From assembly GCA_002342545.1 (NCBI GenBank), contig DDQE01000037.1, positions 1 to 14,800 of the forward strand: 14,800 nt of DNA, written 5' to 3'. Position 1 is the first letter of the stretch; each line of letters begins with the position of its first letter. The stretch comes from Caryophanales bacterium UBA2450. Its GTDB lineage: Bacteria; Bacillota_I; Bacilli_A; RFN20; CAG-826. Below the pieces are notes generated by a model that saw only the letters and a list, made by a program, of their open reading frames with translations, ran no database searches and had not been told where the DNA came from. The position numbers and the translations under genes are program-made. Positions 1 to 6,150 of this stretch are shown piece after piece.

Positions 1-1
1 A

Positions 2-169
2 ATCCATAACCCAGATGCTCGGTAATTCAATTGCCGAGTAAGTTCACATGGTACTTTAGTAAATACCGTAAAAGATTTAAACAGAGGAATTAACTACGCT
101 TTAAATAAAAACGGCAAAACAAAAGCTCAAGAAAGAATGGAGAGATGTCCCATTAACATCAAATGTTAG
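2..169 (+). pseudogene. Possible 3' remnant of an unknown coding sequence
   Basis: One forward frame is open from about position 26 to a TAG at 167-169. It encodes a basic tail with residues such as SSHGTLVNTVKDLNRGINYA and ends in CPINIKC. The same frame upstream (IHNPDAR) is interrupted by TAA at 23-25. A second frame entering from the left edge (QMLGNSIAE) ends at 39-41. I do not recognise a family. It may be a decayed gene, a frameshifted one, or chance open frame at the window edge. No start codon or ribosome site supports an independent gene here. The stop lies in the palindrome at 151-171. Confidence 0.25.
18..38. repeat. Near-perfect inverted repeat
   Basis: The arms CTCGG and CCGAG enclose AATT/AATT, giving a 21-base near-palindrome with one G-T wobble. 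It could form a stem of about eight pairs with a small loop. No T-tract follows, so it is not a convincing intrinsic terminator. It sits where the left-edge frame ends. Confidence 0.45.
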
Positions 170-171
170 TG
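151..171. promoter_or_regulatory. Inverted repeat upstream of abiE, possible operator
   Basis: TAACAT (154-159) and ATGTTA (163-168) form a perfect inverted repeat around CAA, extending to 8 of 9 pairs over 151-171. It has no T-tract and lies 38 bases upstream of the -35 box of the abiE promoter. A smaller repeat, TGTT-ATA-AACA, lies at 183-193. AbiEi antitoxins are known to repress their own operon by binding inverted repeats, so one or both could be AbiEi sites. This is inference from position and symmetry only. Confidence 0.35.
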
Positions 172-208
172 AACTCATAAATTGTTATAAACAGGATGCA
201 TAAACATA

Positions 209-237
209 TTGCAAAATAAACCACAAAACAATATAAT
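209..237 (+). promoter_or_regulatory. abiE operon promoter
   Basis: TTGCAA (209-214) and a consensus TATAAT (232-237) are separated by exactly 17 bases, a good sigma-70/SigA-type promoter. Transcription should begin near 244. The in-frame ATG at 238 would then lie upstream of the transcript start, which favours ATG 256 as the true start of abiEi. Confidence 0.6.
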
Positions 238-255
238 ATGGTTGGAAATGCAAGT

Positions 256-861
256 ATGACTAATTTTGAAAAGATTTCTAAAATTATTAAATCTAATGGC
301 GGTTATGTTACTGGAAGAGATGTTAGTGAAGCAAATATTCCGACAGCCACCCTTTCACAATATATTAAAAAATATAATCTTATAAAACAGTGTCCAGGGT
401 TTTATTCAACTGAAGATTGGATGGCGGATGATTATTTTATTTTCCAATATCAATACCCGAAACTAATTTATTCTTTCTATGGAGCAGCTTATCTTCATAG
501 ACTTGGTGATTTTATACCAACATCTTTAGAAGCAACTGCTCCAAAAAATTATCGCCCATTTCCTCTTCCGCGAGATGGAGTGATTCTTCATACGGATACA
601 AGAGATACGACATATAATCTCGGTATTAGTGAAGTTGAAACATCATTTGGCAACAAGGTCAAAGTTTACGACATTGAAAAGACAGTGTGCGATTTCATTA
701 GAAATAGAGAAAAACTGGATTCGGAATCTTTTGTTAAGTGTGTAACCTGGTATAGCAAAAGAAAAGATAAAAATGTGAATAGGCTTATCCAATACGCACG
801 TATAATGAAAATCGAAGATAAAGTAAATAGTCTAATGGAGGTGCTTTTGAATGAAAATTAA
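256..861 (+). CDS. abiEi: AbiEi-type antitoxin (type IV toxin-antitoxin system)
   Basis: This is the antitoxin partner of an abortive-infection AbiE pair. In this family the protein does not bind the toxin; it counteracts its action and represses the operon through an N-terminal winged helix. Of its 201 residues, roughly 1-55 form the winged-helix region (NGGYVTGRDVSEANIPTATL). The C-terminal part carries the family signature VKVYDIEKTVCDFIR at about 135-149. ATG 256 was chosen over the in-frame ATG 238 because 238 abuts the -10 box, while GGAAA at 244-248 lies seven bases before 256. The untranslated leader would be only about a dozen bases. The gene overlaps abiEii by 11 bases, as expected for coupled translation of antitoxin then toxin. 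Family assignment is confident; phage defence is family knowledge, not shown here. Confidence 0.87.
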   Translation: MTNFEKISKIIKSNGGYVTGRDVSEANIPTATLSQYIKKYNLIKQCPGFYSTEDWMADDYFIFQYQYPKLIYSFYGAAYLHRLGDFIPTSLEATAPKNYRPFPLPRDGVILHTDTRDTTYNLGISEVETSFGNKVKVYDIEKTVCDFIRNREKLDSESFVKCVTWYSKRKDKNVNRLIQYARIMKIEDKVNSLMEVLLNEN

Positions 862-1693
862 TAAGAATTCATTACAGGCCAGAATCAAAAATTTGTCTAG
901 TCAAAAAGGAGTTCCTTCAAACGTTATTCTTCAAGATTATTTCTTTGATGCATTCTTAAAAAGATTAGCAAAATCTCAATATGTTGAAAATTTTGTTTTT
1001 AAAGGCGGGTTCTTGCTTTCTACTACTTTAGGCATTGATTTTAGATCCACAATGGATATGGATTTCTTATTAACAAAATTAGCGATGAACAAAGAAAATA
1101 TTGAGAAGATTTTTAAAGGAATTGCTGAAATAGATGTCGATGACAATATTACTTTTGAATTTGTTGATATTAATGATATTCGACAAGAAGATGAATATGG
1201 TGGTTTTAATGTCTCTTTGCTAGGCAGACTTGAGAATGTTAAGGTGGTGGTTAGTATTGACATCGCTACTGGTGATCCAATTACTCCATCATCTGTTTCT
1301 TATAATTATAGATGTTTATTTGACAACGAGATTTTGACCTTTGCTGCCTATAATTTTGAAACTATTATCGCAGAAAAACTTCAAACAATTCTCAATAAAG
1401 GTGTAACAAACAGTAGAAGTAAAGACTTCTATGATTTATATATCATCTATAAATTAAGATGGAATGATATTAATATTTCCACTCTTAAAGAAGCGTTTAA
1501 TAATACGTGTAGATATAGAAATACTATTTTTTCTTCGGGACACGCGACCGAAATAAAGAATCAAATTGAAAATGATTTATCTATGCAGAAAAGATGGGAA
1601 TTATTTTCAAAGAAGAATGAATTCGCTTCTAATATATCATTCTCTGATACAATTTCTGTATTAAACATTATTTTAGAGACAGCGCTTAAATAA
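851..1693 (+). CDS. abiEii: AbiEii-type nucleotidyltransferase toxin
   Basis: This is the toxin of the AbiE pair, a member of the AbiEii/AbiGii nucleotidyltransferase family in which NTP-dependent activity causes reversible growth arrest. It has 280 residues. The FKGGFLL motif (K51, G52, G53) is followed by R65 and the metal-binding D69-x-D71 of RSTMDMDF. Later come the family motifs ETIIAEKLQ (A174, E175, K176) and RSKDFYD (K191, D192). All core catalytic motifs appear present, so the toxin looks intact. A strong ribosome site, GGAGGTG at 837-843, lies seven bases before the ATG inside the end of abiEi, and may allow independent as well as coupled translation. No intrinsic terminator follows on this strand before the tRNA region. 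Confidence 0.88.
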   Translation: MKINKNSLQARIKNLSSQKGVPSNVILQDYFFDAFLKRLAKSQYVENFVFKGGFLLSTTLGIDFRSTMDMDFLLTKLAMNKENIEKIFKGIAEIDVDDNITFEFVDINDIRQEDEYGGFNVSLLGRLENVKVVVSIDIATGDPITPSSVSYNYRCLFDNEILTFAAYNFETIIAEKLQTILNKGVTNSRSKDFYDLYIIYKLRWNDINISTLKEAFNNTCRYRNTIFSSGHATEIKNQIENDLSMQKRWELFSKKNEFASNISFSDTISVLNIILETALK

Positions 1694-1751
1694 GACATTC
1701 ATTATAACAGCCTTCATAAAATCGTGAATATAAACATCTTCAAAAAAGTAA

Positions 1752-1779
1752 TAAAAAACACGTATTTTTATGTACGTGT
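1752..1779 (-). terminator. Intrinsic terminator of tRNA-Ser
   Basis: Read on the minus strand, ACACGTA and TACGTGT form a perfect 7-bp stem with an 8-base loop, followed by a run of T. It lies about 15 bases beyond the CCA end of the tRNA. No T-run follows on the plus strand, so it should not terminate abiE transcripts efficiently. Confidence 0.75.
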
Positions 1780-1794
1780 CTCGATAATCGATGA

Positions 1795-1885
1795 TGGCGG
1801 AGTAGGAGAGACTCGAACTCTCGCACCAGTTGCCCGATCTACTTCCTTAGCAGGGAAGCCCCTTCACCAACTTGGGTACTACTCC
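1795..1885 (-). tRNA. tRNA-Ser(GCU)
   Basis: This is a 91-base class II tRNA. The acceptor arms GGAGTAG and CTACTCC pair perfectly (seven pairs), followed by discriminator G and an encoded CCA. The anticodon stem TTCC/GGAA encloses the loop CTGCTAA with anticodon GCT, reading AGC/AGU serine codons. A long variable arm typical of tRNA-Ser precedes the T-arm GAGAG-TTCGAGT-CTCTC. The gene points toward the AbiE pair, so its 3' end is the side facing the accessory region. Confidence 0.93.
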
Positions 1886-1905
1886 AGTTCTTGTGAACGC
1901 TACAT

Positions 1906-1934
1906 ATCATAACATAATTAAATAAATTTATTAA
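1906..1934 (-). promoter_or_regulatory. Candidate promoter of tRNA-Ser
   Basis: On the minus strand, TTAATA (1929-1934) and TATGAT (1906-1911) are separated by 17 bases. The predicted start near 1899 leaves about 14 bases of leader before the tRNA 5' end. Both hexamers are imperfect and the region is very AT-rich, so chance matches are possible. Confidence 0.4.
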
Positions 1935-1990
1935 ATAATTATTTATTTTTTGCTTTTTTGATTAAATATTTTCCTTTATCGGCAAATATT

Positions 1991-2030
1991 TTGCATATAT
2001 GTTGCAAGTTGCCGTTAAAATGAATATAGT
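1991..2030 (+). promoter_or_regulatory. adhE promoter with overlapping palindromic operator candidate
   Basis: TTGCAA (2002-2007) and TATAGT (2025-2030) are separated by 17 bases, with a predicted transcript start near 2037. The palindrome TTGCA-N7-TGCAA (1991-2007) overlaps the -35 box. A second one, GCAAA-TAT-TTTGC, lies just upstream at 1982-1994. TTGC recurs at 1991, 2002 and 2009. A repressor bound here would block RNA polymerase. No canonical Rex box (TTGTGA-N6-TCACAA), the usual adhE control site, is present. Confidence 0.6.
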
Positions 2031-2050
2031 TATTGTTGAGGTACATAAAT

Positions 2051-4816
2051 ATGAAATATATGTCTGTCGCCGAAACTGCCAAAAAATGGAAGCTTTCTGA
2101 AAGAAGCGTCCGTAATTATTGTGCAGAAGGCAAAGTTGAAGGTGCTTTTTTAACTGGAAAAACATGGAATATTCCTAGTGATGCTAAAAAACCTGTTAAT
2201 AATGTTAAAAAAGAAGAAATTATTTCACCTGTAGACGAAGTAAATGAATTAGTTAGTAAAGCTCAAGTAGCGTTAAAAGAATTTTCTAATTTCACACAAG
2301 ATCAAATCGATTATATTGTCGCAAAAATGTCTGTTAGTGGATTAGATCATCACGGCACTCTTGCTCAAGCCGCAATTGAAGAAACTAAAAGAGGGGTTTT
2401 TGAAGATAAAGCAACTAAAAACTTATTCGCTTGCGAATATGTTGTAAATAACATGCGTCATTTAAAGACTGTTGGTGTTATTTCTGAAGATCCTGTTACT
2501 GGAATTACAGAAATTGCCGAACCAATTGGTGTTATCTGTGGAATTACTCCAGTTACTAACCCTACTAGTACAGTAATCTTTAAATCCTTAATTTGTATTA
2601 AAACAAGAAATCCTATTATTTTTGCTTTCCATCCAAGCGCTCAACAATGTTCTAAACAAGCTGCGATTATTATGAGAGACGCCGCTGTTGCTGCTGGTGC
2701 TCCTGAAAACTGCATTCAATGGATTGAACATCCAAGTATGGAAGCTACAAGCGCTTTAATGAATCACCCAGGAGTAGCCACTATTTTAGCAACTGGTGGT
2801 AACGCCATGGTTAAAGCAGCTTATAGCTGTGGGAAACCTGCTATGGGTGTTGGTGCAGGTAACGTACCTGCTTATATGCATAAATCATGCAATGTTGAAC
2901 AAGCAGTTAATGATATCGTTTTATCTAAATCGTTTGATAACGGAATGATTTGTGCTTCTGAACAAGCGGCGATTATCGATAAAGAAATTTATAAACAAGC
3001 CATTGAATTATTCAAAAGATTCAAGGTTTACTTTGTAAATGAAGAAGAAAAGAAGAAATTATCTAGATATATGTTTGGCTACGCTGTTGGAGACGAAGGA
3101 GTGGAAGGTGCAAAACTTAACCCTGATATCGTTGGTAAACCAGCCTGGTGGATTGCTGAACAAGCCGGCTTTAGTGTTCCAAAAGATACATCTGTTATTG
3201 GTGTGGAATGTAAAGTTGTCGGACCAAGTGAACCAATTAGTAGAGAAAAATTATCTCCAGTATTAGCGTTCTTTAAAGTTAATAATGAAGATGAAGGTAT
3301 TGAAAGAGCAGCACAAATGGTAGCCTTTAATGGTTTAGGCCATAGTGCTGCAATCCACTGCGCTGAACAATCATTAGCAGATAAATTTGGCGATAAAGTT
3401 TTAGCCATGAGAATTATTTGGAATTCTCCTGCCACCTTTGGTGGAATTGGTAATGTTTATAACTCATTCCTACCATCATTAACATTAGGCTGTGGAAGTT
3501 ATGGTAGAAACTCTATCGGAGGTAATGTCTCCGCGGTTAATTTAATCAACATTAAGAAAGTTGGTAAAAGGAGAAACACTGTGCAATGGTTTAAAGTCCC
3601 TCGCAAAATTTATTTTGAGAGAAATTCAATTCAATATTTAAAATCTTGTAAAGACATGGAAAAAGTCTTTATTGTTACTGATACCTCAATGGTGGAATTT
3701 GGCTTCTTTAAAAAGATTGCTGAACAAATTAATAGTAGACGTAACAAAGTTACAATGCAGTTATTCTGCGATGTGGAACCAGATCCAGATATCGAGACAG
3801 TTCGTAAGGGAGCTGAACAAATGAAAATCTTCCAACCAGACACCATTATCGCATTAGGTGGTGGTTCGGTTATGGATGCTGCTAAAGGAATGTGGTTATT
3901 CTATGAACATCCTGAAGTGAACTTTGATGATTTAAAGCAAAAATTTATGGATATTAGAAAAAGAGCCTTTAAATATCCAGAATTAGGTAATAGAAGTAGA
4001 CTCATTTGTATCCCAACTACCTCCGGAACAGGTAGTGAAGTCACTCCATTCGCGGTTATTTCCGATAAGAAGAATAACAAGAAATATCCTTTAACCGATT
4101 ATTCTTTAACTCCAACAATTGCTATTGTTGATCCAGAATTTACTACAAACTTACCTCCACGCCCAACCGCGATGACTGGTATGGATGTTCTTACTCACGC
4201 GATTGAAGCTTATGTTTCAGTTATGGCAAGTGATTATACAGACGGCTTAGCCTTAAAGGCTATTCAATTAGTCTTTGAATATTTACCAAGATGTGTCAAA
4301 GACGGACAACACGATTTAGAAGCTAGAGAAAAGATGCATAACGCCGCTACTATTGCTGGTATGGCATTTGCTAATGCATTCTTAGGTATGACCCACTCTA
4401 TGGCCCATAAAGTTGGAGCAGAATTCCATACAGTACATGGTTTAGCCTGTTCTATCTTATTACCACACGTCATTAGATATAATGGACAAGTACCTACTAA
4501 ACTTAGTGTTTGGCCAAAATATAACCATTATTGTGCTGATAAGAAATATCAAGATATTGCTAAACTCCTTGGCTTAAAGGCTGATACCCCAGAACAAGGT
4601 GTTGAGTCTTTAGCAAAGGCTTGTGAAGATTTAGCAAAAGATATTGGCTTAGCTACTTGCTTTAAAGACACTGGCATTGATAAAGATAACTTCTACAGAC
4701 ATATTGACCGCATTGCTGTATTAGCTTTTGAAGATCAATGTTCTCCATGTAATCCAAGAGTCCCTCTAGTGGAAGACATGAAAGTCATTCTAAAAGAAGC
4801 TTACGAAGGTAAATAG
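2051..4816 (+). CDS. adhE: Bifunctional acetaldehyde-CoA/alcohol dehydrogenase with N-terminal helix-turn-helix domain
   Basis: AdhE reduces acetyl-CoA to acetaldehyde and then ethanol, reoxidising two NADH per acetyl-CoA in fermentation; family members assemble into cytosolic spirosome filaments. Residues 4-48 form an excisionase/MerR-like helix-turn-helix (MSVAETAKKWKLSERSVRNY, then GKTWNIP), absent from ordinary AdhE. A short Lys/Glu-rich linker follows. The aldehyde dehydrogenase half starts near 60, with catalytic Cys301 in FDNGMICASEQ (E. coli Cys246). The iron-dependent alcohol dehydrogenase half has GGGS for NAD and metal ligands Asp712, His716, His782 and His796, matching the spacing of E. 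coli 653/657/723/737. The ATG at 2051 has TGAGGT eight bases upstream. No in-frame ATG, GTG or TTG occurs between the helix-turn-helix and the dehydrogenase, so the fusion is not a start-site artefact. The C-terminus is slightly shorter than in E. coli. Function of the extra domain is unknown. Confidence 0.95.
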   Translation: MKYMSVAETAKKWKLSERSVRNYCAEGKVEGAFLTGKTWNIPSDAKKPVNNVKKEEIISPVDEVNELVSKAQVALKEFSNFTQDQIDYIVAKMSVSGLDHHGTLAQAAIEETKRGVFEDKATKNLFACEYVVNNMRHLKTVGVISEDPVTGITEIAEPIGVICGITPVTNPTSTVIFKSLICIKTRNPIIFAFHPSAQQCSKQAAIIMRDAAVAAGAPENCIQWIEHPSMEATSALMNHPGVATILATGGNAMVKAAYSCGKPAMGVGAGNVPAYMHKSCNVEQAVNDIVLSKSFDNGMICASEQAAIIDKEIYKQAIELFKRFKVYFVNEEEKKKLSRYMFGYAVGDEGVEGAKLNPDIVGKPAWWIAEQAGFSVPKDTSVIGVECKVVGPSEPISREKLSPVLAFFKVNNEDEGIERAAQMVAFNGLGHSAAIHCAEQSLADKFGDKVLAMRIIWNSPATFGGIGNVYNSFLPSLTLGCGSYGRNSIGGNVSAVNLINIKKVGKRRNTVQWFKVPRKIYFERNSIQYLKSCKDMEKVFIVTDTSMVEFGFFKKIAEQINSRRNKVTMQLFCDVEPDPDIETVRKGAEQMKIFQPDTIIALGGGSVMDAAKGMWLFYEHPEVNFDDLKQKFMDIRKRAFKYPELGNRSRLICIPTTSGTGSEVTPFAVISDKKNNKKYPLTDYSLTPTIAIVDPEFTTNLPPRPTAMTGMDVLTHAIEAYVSVMASDYTDGLALKAIQLVFEYLPRCVKDGQHDLEAREKMHNAATIAGMAFANAFLGMTHSMAHKVGAEFHTVHGLACSILLPHVIRYNGQVPTKLSVWPKYNHYCADKKYQDIAKLLGLKADTPEQGVESLAKACEDLAKDIGLATCFKDTGIDKDNFYRHIDRIAVLAFEDQCSPCNPRVPLVEDMKVILKEAYEGK

Positions 4817-4822
4817 AAAATT

Positions 4823-4860
4823 AAATCCCCTTAGACTTTAATTCTAAAGGGATTTTCTTT
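4823..4860 (+). terminator. Intrinsic terminator of adhE
   Basis: Arms of 13 bases (AAATCCCCTTAGA and TCTAAAGGGATTT) pair with a single mismatch around a 7-base loop and run into a T-rich tail. The tail also forms the start of the -10 box for the next gene, so terminator and promoter are nested. Confidence 0.85.
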
Positions 4861-4872
4861 ATAATGGAGCAT
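4860..4872 (+). promoter_or_regulatory. -10 box of the amidohydrolase gene, probable leaderless start
   Basis: A perfect TATAAT at 4860-4865 is followed by only seven bases before ATG 4873, so transcription should start at or next to the A of the ATG. GGAG at 4866-4869 is only three bases from the ATG and would not be in a normal leader. The -35 region (TTTAAT, 4837-4842) is weak and lies in the loop of the adhE terminator. Confidence 0.5.
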
Positions 4873-6150
4873 ATGAAAACACTACTTAAAAACGCCAAAA
4901 TTTTATCAATGAAAGATGACCAAATTAGAGAAGGTCATATTGTAATTACAGATAATCGAATTAGTGAAATTGGCCCTCAAGTTGATCTTAACGCTAAATA
5001 TGATAAGGTTATCGACTGCGAAGGCAATTTATTAATGCCTGGATTTAAAGATGCTCACACTCATAGTGCGATGACATTTTTACGCAGTAAAGCCGACGAT
5101 TCTAAGCTTCAAGATTGGTTATTTAAAGAAATCTTCCCTAGAGAAGCTAATTTATATAAAGGTTGTGTCTATGAACTTGGTAAAGTGGCTTTATTAGAAT
5201 ATCTAACTAGCGGTATTACCGGAGTGATTGATCAATATTTCTTCCCAGAAGAATTTGAAAAAGCCTGTAAAGAATATGGCTTTAGATGTGTCAATTTAAT
5301 CATGTATGATCCAGAAAGTAGAGATAAAGACACCTGCTTAGAGTTAATTAAATGTAACGAAGATAAAAATAGCCTAGTTAAGGCGGTTATTGGTTTACAT
5401 AGTGAATACACTCCAACAGATGAGATGTTTAAAGTCACTAAAGAATTATTAGATGAAACAGACTTACCTTTTTATACCCACTTAAGTGAAACCGCACAAG
5501 AAGTTGATGAATGTTTATCTAGAAGAAATGTTAGACCAATGAAGTTCTTTGACGATTTACATTTCTTTGATAAAGGTGGAGCGATATTCCACGGCATTTA
5601 TCTAGATGATAATGATATGGAAATCATCAAAAAGAGAAATGTTGTTGTAGTTTCTAATCCTGCCAGTAATATGAAACTCGCTAGTGGAGTAGCAGAAATT
5701 AAAAAGTTATTATCTAAAGGAATAACTGTCGCTTTAGGTACAGATGGACCAGCGAGTAACAACGCGCTTGATATGTTTAGAGAAATGTATCTTGTTACAG
5801 GTTTACAAAAACTACTCTTAAAAGACCCTGTTTCTATTCCAGCTTATGAAGTTTTAAAAATGGCAACAGTGAACGGGGCCAAGGCCATGAATTTAATTGA
5901 TGGGGACACTTTAGAAGTTGGTAAACTTGCTGATATTATTATGATTGATTTATCTAGACCTAGTATGCAGCCTATTAACAATATTGTTAATAATATTGTC
6001 TATGCAGGAAGCAAAGACTGTGTGAAGATGACAATGATTAACGGCAAAGTCTTATATTACAATAATGAATTTTTTGTTGGTGAAAATATAAAAGAACTCT
6101 ATATAAGAGCGCAAAAATTAACTGATGAATTATCAGTCATTAAGAAGTAA
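4873..6150 (+). CDS. mtaD: Amidohydrolase, probable 5-methylthioadenosine/S-adenosylhomocysteine deaminase
   Basis: This is a metal-dependent deaminase of the MtaD/TrzN/chlorohydrolase group, expected to convert MTA or SAH to the inosyl forms and so help recycle by-products of methylation and polyamine synthesis. It has 425 residues in a TIM-barrel amidohydrolase fold. Metal ligands are visible as H62-x-H64 (DAHTHS), H203 (THLSET) and D291 (LGTDGPAS). E206 and H240 fit the catalytic Glu and His. NPASNMKLASG and the C-terminal composite sheet (GKLADIIMIDLSRP) match the family. An upstream in-frame ATG at 4864 overlaps the -10 box, so 4873 is preferred. Substrate is inferred: guanine or other aminohydrolase activity cannot be excluded. 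The 3' end overlaps the convergent gene by 18 bases. Confidence 0.82.
   Translation: MKTLLKNAKILSMKDDQIREGHIVITDNRISEIGPQVDLNAKYDKVIDCEGNLLMPGFKDAHTHSAMTFLRSKADDSKLQDWLFKEIFPREANLYKGCVYELGKVALLEYLTSGITGVIDQYFFPEEFEKACKEYGFRCVNLIMYDPESRDKDTCLELIKCNEDKNSLVKAVIGLHSEYTPTDEMFKVTKELLDETDLPFYTHLSETAQEVDECLSRRNVRPMKFFDDLHFFDKGGAIFHGIYLDDNDMEIIKKRNVVVVSNPASNMKLASGVAEIKKLLSKGITVALGTDGPASNNALDMFREMYLVTGLQKLLLKDPVSIPAYEVLKMATVNGAKAMNLIDGDTLEVGKLADIIMIDLSRPSMQPINNIVNNIVYAGSKDCVKMTMINGKVLYYNNEFFVGENIKELYIRAQKLTDELSVIKK
6109..6137 (-). terminator. Candidate terminator of the methyltransferase-like gene, inside mtaD
   Basis: ACTGAT and ATCAGT form a perfect 6-bp stem with a 5-base loop (6121-6137). On the minus strand it is followed by a T-rich stretch ending in five T. 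It contains the TGA stop of the minus-strand gene and lies in the last codons of mtaD. The stem is AT-rich, so strength is uncertain. Confidence 0.4.

Noticed and set aside
238..255. ATG 238 as start of abiEi
   Set aside because: It directly abuts the TATAAT box, so it should not be within the transcript; ATG 256 has GGAAA seven bases upstream.
1724..1912. Open reading frame across the tRNA region
   Set aside because: It runs antisense through a perfectly folding tRNA-Ser and its terminator and has no ribosome site.
2033..2050. TTG start for adhE at 2033
   Set aside because: It overlaps the predicted transcript start and ribosome site; TGAGGT is spaced for ATG 2051.
1920..2050. Rex operator upstream of adhE
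   Set aside because: No TTGTGA-N6-TCACAA or close variant is present; the palindrome seen has different half-sites.
3079..3435. Antisense open frames inside adhE and other genes
   Set aside because: They lack ribosome sites and recognisable domains, and arise from codon bias of the real genes.
6130..6135. Reassigned TGA (tryptophan) code
   Set aside because: The only TGA stop (minus gene at 6133) is followed at once by TAA and so is uninformative. All other genes are intact without internal TGA and use TGG for Trp, which supports the standard code.
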